The notes beneath the pieces are model-generated. The model did no database searches and had not been told where the DNA came from. It saw only the letters and a list, made by a program, of their open reading frames with translations. Shown one piece after another: positions 58,701-64,000 of a DNA stretch of 64,000 nucleotides. Position 1 is the stretch's first letter; each line of letters opens with the position of its first letter. Both the position numbers and the translations under genes were made by a program. Origin of the DNA: Primula veris. Its lineage: Eukaryota > Streptophyta > Magnoliopsida > Ericales > Primulaceae. The DNA lies in NCBI GenBank assembly GCA_963682055.1, contig OY821741.1:4037501-4101500 (forward strand). The letters run 5' to 3'.

Positions 58701-61700
58701 ACCTATCTCCTAAACATCTGCCCTACAAAATTACTAAAAAATGCCTCGCCCACCCAATTACTATACCATCGCCAACCGTCTTACAAAGATATCAAAGTGT
58801 TTGGTTGCTTATGCTATCCTCTCTTCCCACCCAACGCTATAAACAAACTGCAACCCCGCTCTACTCCTTGTGTGTTTCTCGGTTATCCTACTAATCACCG
58901 AGGCTATAAGTGCTATAATATCTCCACTCGAAAAATCATCATTTCCCGCCATGTCATCTTTCATGAAACACAATTCCCGTTCTCCACACAACTCGAACCC
59001 ACTCTTCAGAATTATGACATTTTTGACCCACCGGTTCGTACAATTTTTCCCACTCCAACCGCTACGCAATTACCCGCTTCACCCTCATCCTCAACTATCC
59101 ACACCACTCCACCCGCCCACAACTCTCCAGCAGCCCACAACCCCACTACTCATCCAGCCCATTCCCCAGTCCAACAATCCACAACCGGCCCAGTCCAACA
59201 ATCCTCAATAAACCAAATAGTCCATCCCACTCCTCTTTCAATCACCCAAACCCGACCTCCAATCCAACAAATTTATAGCCGTCGTTCTCGTCAACCCATT
59301 ACTCCACCAACCCAAACCGACTCCAACTCAACTTCACCCACATCTTCCAGCCCGGCCTCTATAACACCACCCGCACCTGCACCCAATCCCCGTTCCATCA
59401 CGACATGCGGTATGAATGGGATTATCCAACCCAGACGTCTTTTTAACCTTAACACCAACACTACCACTTCTCCACTTCCAAAGAATCCCAAAATCGCCTT
59501 GTCCGACCCGAATTGGAAAACCGCCATGCTCGATGAGTTTAACGCTTTAATTCAAAATGAGACGTGGGTGTTAGTTCCTAGGCCCAGTAATGTTAATGTT
59601 ATACGATGCATGTGGATTTTTCGTCATAAAACTAAATCTGATGGATCTTTTGAGCGATACAAAGCTCGTCTTGTTGGTGATGGCAGGTCTCAACAAGTTG
59701 GTGTGGATTGCGATGCTACCTTTAGTCCGGTTGTTAAACCCGCAACGATTCGAACCGTTCTAAGCATAGCATTATCCAAATCATGGACCATCCATCAACT
59801 TGATGTTAAGAATGCTTTCCTACATGGTCAACTACATGAAACCGTATACATGCATCAACCGATCGGTTTTAGAGACGCACAAAAGCCCGACCATGTCTGC
59901 TTGCTAAAAAAGTCACTTTACGGTCTAAAGCAAGCCCCCCGTGCCTAGTATCAACGCTTCACAGACTACGTCACCACTATTAGCTTCACTCACAGCAAGT
60001 CCGACCACTCTCTGTTTGTATATAAACAAGGCCACGACACTGCTTATCTTCTGCTCTATGTGGACGACATAATACTCACAACTTCCTCCGACACACTACG
60101 CACGCACATTATGAAATCTCTGTCGTCGGAATTTGCGATGAAAGACTTAGGCCTCCTTCACTACTTTTTGGGAATATCGGTTACTCGTCATGATAGTGGC
60201 TTGTTTCTTAACCAACGGAAGTACGCAGAAGACATTATCGAGCGTGCAGGAATGTCATCATGCAAGTCTAGTGCCACCCCGGTTGACACTCAGCCGAAAC
60301 TAAGCCATTCATCCGATCGGCCCTTCACCGACCCCACGCATTATCGTAGTCTAGCCGGTGCCCTACAGTATTTGACGTTTACACGTCCTGACATTTCCTA
60401 CGCAGTTCAGCAAATATGCCTCCACATGCATGATCCTAAAGAAACTCATATGGCCGCCCTGAAACGAATACTTCGCTACATTCAAGGTACCTTAACTCAC
60501 GGTTTACATTTATATAAGTCACCCATCAACCGTCTAATCTCCTATACAGACGCCGATTGGGGGGTTGTCCTGACACACGACGGTCAACCTCGGGATATTG
60601 TGTGTTTCTCGGCGACAATCTCATATCATGGTCCTCTAAACGCCAACCAACTCTCTCACGATCAAGTGTTGAAGCCGAATATCGGGGTGTGGCAAATGTA
60701 GTAGCCGAGTCATGTTGGTTGCGAAACCTACTTTTAGAACTTCATGTTCCTATACAAACTGCTACCATTGTCTATTGTGACAACGTAAGTGCAATCTATC
60801 TCACTGAAAATCCTGTTCAACATCAGCGTACGAAACACATTGAGATGGATATTCACTTCGTCCGTGAGAAAGTAGCTAAAGGTCACGTTCGAGTACTTCA
60901 TGTCCCGTCTCGCTATCAAATAGCCGACATTTTCACCAAAGGACTTCCGCTCATACTCTTTCAAGATTTTCGGGATAGTCTCAGCGTACGCGAACCTCCC
61001 GTTTCGACTGCGGGGGTGTATTAGCCGTAATTATTGTAAATATAATTAGGATTAGCATATTCTTAGGCTGTAATTAGGCCTCCTTAATTGTGCGTATTCT
61101 TAGGCTGTAATTAGGCCTCCTTAATTGTATATATACCATACTCTTTGATGTGAATAAAGATACAGAGAATTATCATTCCTACAATTATGATGCATAGCAG
61201 GAAAATCAATCATTTTATGTTAAATTTGCAGCTTATTAAGTAATCGAACCATCCTCTTAGAGGCCTTAATAATATCTCTCTGTCACCTAGCAAGTAAAGA
61301 CCACTATCATATTACAATATATGTATCTATGTCAATATTGCACTTTGCACACCCCTATTTCTTCTCGTGATCGCAAAAACTCTAGGAGTCATTAAAACAT
61401 ACTTGTTTTAGAGGCTTTTTCTGAACTTTTTTGTTGTTTATCCATCAAACCAAGATAATTTCATGATCAGAACCACCAATTTAAGGCTTCATATAATGTA
61501 TAATATAAAAAGGACTCCTACACCAACGTTGCCTCAAATACTCGGAGAAATACCCTCTTTTAAAAGCAACAGTTTGATCAGGATTTCACACTACAAATAA
61601 CAAAAAATTATACAGCATCCACATATCCCGCTATATATGATTTCACTTTTGCTATTTTCGCAATTTACAACTATAATTATACAAATTCAGGACATTTAAT

Positions 61701-63418
61701 ATACAATACAATTTGACAAATCCAGAATTTCTTAGCTTAAAAACCCCAGATAAAGACAGAGGACTAAAGGGTATGTATAGTAAAAAAATATACAATACAA
61801 TTTGACAAAGACCCTCTTTTAAAAGCAGCAGTTTGATCAGGATTCAATCGAACCATCCTCTTATATAGAGGCCTCAATGATATCTCTTCGTTGCCTAGCA
61901 AATAAATTCTAGTATCATTTTACAACATACGTATCTATAATCAATATTGCACACCCTACTTCTTCCCGTGATCGCAAATGCTCTAGGAGTCATTAGAACA
62001 CACTTGTTCTAGACGCTTTTTCTGAACTTTTTTGTTGGTTATCCATCATACCAAAAAATATCATGATCGGAACCACAAAATTAACGCTTCATAATGTAAA
62101 ATATGAAAAGGACTCCTACACCAATGTTGCCTCAGATACTCGGAGAAATATACTCTTTTTTTAAAAGAAGTTTGATCAGGTTTTCACACATATAAATGAC
62201 AAAAACGATACAGCATCCGCCTAATTCTGTACTCAATTAAGTATTAACAAACAGTTAAACACGCTATTTAATTAAGACGAAAAATATCACACTTCTGCTA
62301 TGTCTTCTTGCTTACACAGTTTAAACGGTCGAATAATTCTTCAGTACCACAAAATCTACAATTTAAGGGCTTTACATGCATTTCAAAAACTGGAGATGAC
62401 CTTGTCACTGATCGATTACATAAAAATTTCAGAAATTTCAGATAAATGTTGATGATGTCTTTTTTCCCTTTTCTAGCTACACGGATTTGAAGGTTTTAAA
62501 TAAAGGGGGGGATTTCAATATACACAATGTCATTTGCTAGCTTTAAAGGTTAAAAACATATTATTTTTTTCCAAATCAAATCAAGTCAATGCCATATTTT
62601 CCTAAGCTAAGAAAAATGAAAATCAATTTAATAACAAAGGGCATATGAAGTTAAAAAAAAATAAACATTTCCGGCTATGATTTTTCTTTTGCTATTATTG
62701 CAATTTACAACTACAAAACTCAGAACATTTGCCTTAGAGCATTGTTGAACAAGAACCACACCATCCATAACAATTTATGTACCTTATTTCGAATTGGAGC
62801 ACTTTTGGCTCCTTTTCTTTTGTGGGGTTTTTCGCCCACGTTTTTATTTTTGTCCATCTATTAATAAAATAAAAATGTGGGCTTTCCCCACCAATTAGAA
62901 AAAAACCAATTCAAAAAAAAAACTCAGAACATTTAAATATTTAATATACAATACAATTTAACTAATTCACTTTTTCTGGCTTAAACTCAGATAAAGAAAT
63001 CCGTTGCGATAAAAAAACAAAAACAAAAAACTGATATTCAGGACAATTTCTCACTCATTTCAAAAGGGTAACTAAACTAACAAAAATGAAAACCAAATTA
63101 ATAAAATGGAGAAAAAAAAAAGAGAGACCTCAGATAAATTTCAGATAAAGACTAATATTTAGAAAAATTTCTCAAATAAAATGAATTTAACTAATCCACA
63201 TTTTTTAGTTTCAAAACTCCCATAAAGACAAAGAGACTAAAAAGTTTTAAAAAAAAAAGCTAATATTTAGGACAAATTCTCACTCATTTCAATAGGGTAA
63301 CTAACTAAACTAACAAAAATAAAATCAAAATTAAATAAAAATGAGCTAAAAGAAAAGAGACCTCAGCTGTTGTAAACCAAGTGAAATAATTTAAATCTCT
63401 TGACCTAAGAGTAACCAT
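52781..63418 (-). CDS. SHH1: SAWADEE homeodomain protein, SHH1/DTF1-like (9 exons)
   Basis: Exons on the minus strand: 63418-63362, 56196-56111, 55772-55727, 55623-55488, 54974-54908, 54386-54341, 53682-53539, 53411-53292, 52825-52781. Phases fit throughout and give 248 aa (Arabidopsis SHH1 is about 258). Residues ~15-75 form the divergent homeodomain (AEIEKMESLLKEPGEQPLD through WAEVDSWFQNKQK), followed by a basic SRSKKK patch; residues ~110-245 are the SAWADEE domain: FEARSAKDGAWYDVE, VRFVGFGAEHDEWVN, VGDHVVCFQ, YYDAHIVDIQRKMHD and a CxC motif. SHH1 binds H3 tails methylated at K9 and unmethylated at K4 and recruits RNA polymerase IV for RNA-directed DNA methylation in the nucleus (family knowledge). 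The last intron uses a GC-AG pair (GAG|GCAAGT). Exon 1 (19 codons) is assigned by its FTTAE ending before a weak GTCTCT donor. Intron 1 is 7.2 kb and holds a Copia element. Confidence 0.9.
56379..56546 (+). repeat. 5' LTR of intronic Copia
   Basis: Contains a ~41-bp direct duplication (ATTCTTAGGCTRTAATTAGG and following) also present in the 3' LTR, a TATATATACC box near 56490 and AATAAA near 56517. Confidence 0.9.
56628..57476 (+). pseudogene. gag of intronic Copia
   Basis: ATG 56628 (codons for MAATSNSHPTF). UBN2-type gag with LKNDTDEYGTWAELFKIHC and WTRLGSLFNDNKDASAV. The C-terminus is Arg/Gly-rich (RGTGRGGRSGGRGRGR) and has no CCHC zinc knuckle, as in some short-LTR Copia lineages. TGA at 57474-57476 interrupts the frame; the same frame continues into pol, so it is probably a mutated codon of a single gag-pol polyprotein. 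Confidence 0.88.
57477..61023 (+). pseudogene. pol of intronic Copia (PR-IN-RT-RH), stop and frameshift
   Basis: Continues the gag frame. Protease YMDTGATAHMT is near 57727, pre-integrase WHDRLSHPGKDTL near 58125, integrase HSDVW, QCDNGTEY and NGKAERK (58308-58610), reverse transcriptase LDVKNAFLHG and YVDDIILT near 60058, RNase H YTDADWG near 60545 and SVEAEYRGVA near 60675. A TAG at 59946-59948 replaces Trp in KQAPRA-W. A one-base gain in a G run at about 60560 shifts the frame; RNase H then continues in the frame ending at 61022. Other motifs look intact. Confidence 0.92.
61017..61183 (+). repeat. 3' LTR of intronic Copia
   Basis: TGTATTAGCC...CCTACA, preceded by the polypurine tract and followed by ATTAT. 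Confidence 0.93.
61242..62218. repeat. ~604-bp direct duplication in SHH1 intron 1
   Basis: Copy 1 61242-61620 and copy 2 61846-62218 both start AATCGAACCATCCTCTTA and end CAGCATCC, with many substitutions and small indels. The 225 bp between them (61621-61845) contain another partial copy of the AAAAGCARCAGTTTGATCAGG segment. Confidence 0.9.
62219..63361. other. Remainder of SHH1 intron 1
   Basis: AT-rich with several degenerate copies of TTTAATATACAATACAATTT and CAGATAAAGA (61690-61770, 62935-63000, 63180-63240), so it appears built from old local duplications. No ORF. Confidence 0.6.
62822..62891. repeat. 70-bp foldback (inverted repeat)
   Basis: GTGGGG...CCCACGTTTTTATTTT pairs with AAAATAAAAATGTGGG...CCCCAC around a ~12-base loop. 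It may be a tiny MITE-like element or a stable hairpin in the SHH1 pre-mRNA. Confidence 0.75.
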
Positions 63419-63714
63419 CACTACCAAATTATCTCTCTATGTATGTAAATATTGTATATATTATGAAGTTGTAATATATATTTAAAGGCTATGGTTAAAA
63501 GGGTTTTTTTAGCAAAATAAAGTTTTAAGCAAGTGTTGCATGGAAGTTAAATTGGAGGGAAATATACAAACATACATGCATGCATGCCAATATATAAAGG
63601 TAAAAATGCTAAATTGGTACACAATGTATAAGTTTTTAATAATTTTAGCACTCAACCTATCTACTTTTCTAAATTAATATCCAACTTTAAGAGCATCTCC
63701 AGTCAAAAGTATTA

Positions 63715-63948
63715 TTCCCCGTGTTCCCGATTAATTGTCTTTTACGAAATTACGTATAATTTTGACCGGCTTATAACATGTATCAAAATTGTCGAAATGA
63801 AAATTTTCAACAGTAAATCATATAATTTAATTTTTGAACTATATGATCAACTTTTGAGCATTTTCATTCTGATAATTTTGATAAAAGTTATTGTCTGGTT
63901 AAAATTATAAATAGTTTCGTAGTGGACAATTAATGAGAACGGGTGGAG
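63715..63948. mobile_element. Stowaway-like MITE upstream of SHH1
   Basis: Left end TTCCCCGTGTTCCCGATTAATTG and right end, reverse-complemented, CTCCACCCGTTCTCATTAATTG are imperfect inverted repeats flanked by TA (63713-63714, 63949-63950). 234 bp, no ORF. It starts about 300 bp upstream of the assigned SHH1 ATG (63418). Confidence 0.78.
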
Positions 63949-64000
63949 TATTGCTTTTTGACGATCTATTTTGTGATTGGAAAAACATTGTTTAATATCT

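Larger units (their letters stand above)
56379..61183 (+). mobile_element. Ty1/copia retrotransposon in SHH1 intron 1, TSD ATTAT
   Basis: LTRs at 56379-56546 and 61017-61183 (about 167 bp) end in CCTACA and differ by one visible substitution apart from the first bases. The primer site TGGTATCAGAGC follows the 5' LTR directly (56547) and a polypurine tract CTGCGGGGG precedes the 3' LTR. ATTAT occurs at 56374-56378 and 61184-61188. The 5' LTR start has lost the TG of TGTATTAG inside a (TTA)n run. gag and pol are present in one frame but carry two stops and one frameshift. The element is antisense to SHH1. Confidence 0.94.

Overview
The window is nuclear DNA from a flowering plant, almost certainly a eudicot. 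It is AT-rich, its genes carry GT-AG introns, it has plant-specific gene families (LRR-XI receptor kinase, CYP96 P450, SAWADEE homeodomain protein), and roughly half of it is LTR retrotransposons, MITEs, LINE debris and tandem repeats. I cannot name the species.

Four host genes look complete. (1) A three-exon short-chain dehydrogenase/reductase lies on the minus strand at 5635-8211. (2) An intronless CYP96A-type cytochrome P450 lies on the plus strand at 26899-28431. (3) A five-exon LRR receptor kinase closest to HAESA-LIKE 3 lies on the minus strand at 46768-51328. (4) A nine-exon SHH1/DTF1-like gene (homeodomain plus SAWADEE) lies on the minus strand at 52781-63418. I rebuilt the exons by hand: splice phases match at every junction and give products of 284, 1034 and 248 aa for the multi-exon genes. 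A truncated PDR-type ABCG transporter first exon (11322-11628), an inverted scrap of the P450 (28725-28803) and an RNase H-like fragment (38309-38695) are gene debris.

Mobile DNA, left to right: a SIRE-like Copia element entering from the left edge (1-4061, minus); a solo LTR of the same family ending about 30 bp past the SDR stop codon (4507-5601); another solo LTR (9565-10835); a Tourist-like MITE (13681-14115); a 14-copy 105/107-bp tandem array (14299-15776); an 8.0-kb non-coding LTR element (LARD, 16303-24346); a young Copia element with unusual TG...TA termini (29741-36758); a rearranged LINE (39341-45070) split at its inversion junction by a related solo LTR (41358-44012) that itself may hold a small Helitron; Stowaway MITEs (51996-52230 and 63715-63948); and a nearly full-length Copia element (56379-61183). 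Matching 5-bp target duplications were found for most LTR insertions.

The most striking arrangement is at the right: SHH1, a gene that guides RNA polymerase IV to silence transposons by RNA-directed DNA methylation, carries a 4.8-kb Copia element in antisense orientation in a 7.2-kb first intron. That intron also holds a 0.6-kb direct duplication and a foldback. The stop codons that disable the transposon ORFs are mostly Trp-to-stop or Gln-to-stop changes, as expected from deamination of methylated cytosines. No CRISPR, operon, bacterial or organellar signal was seen, and no tRNA or rRNA gene was recognised.
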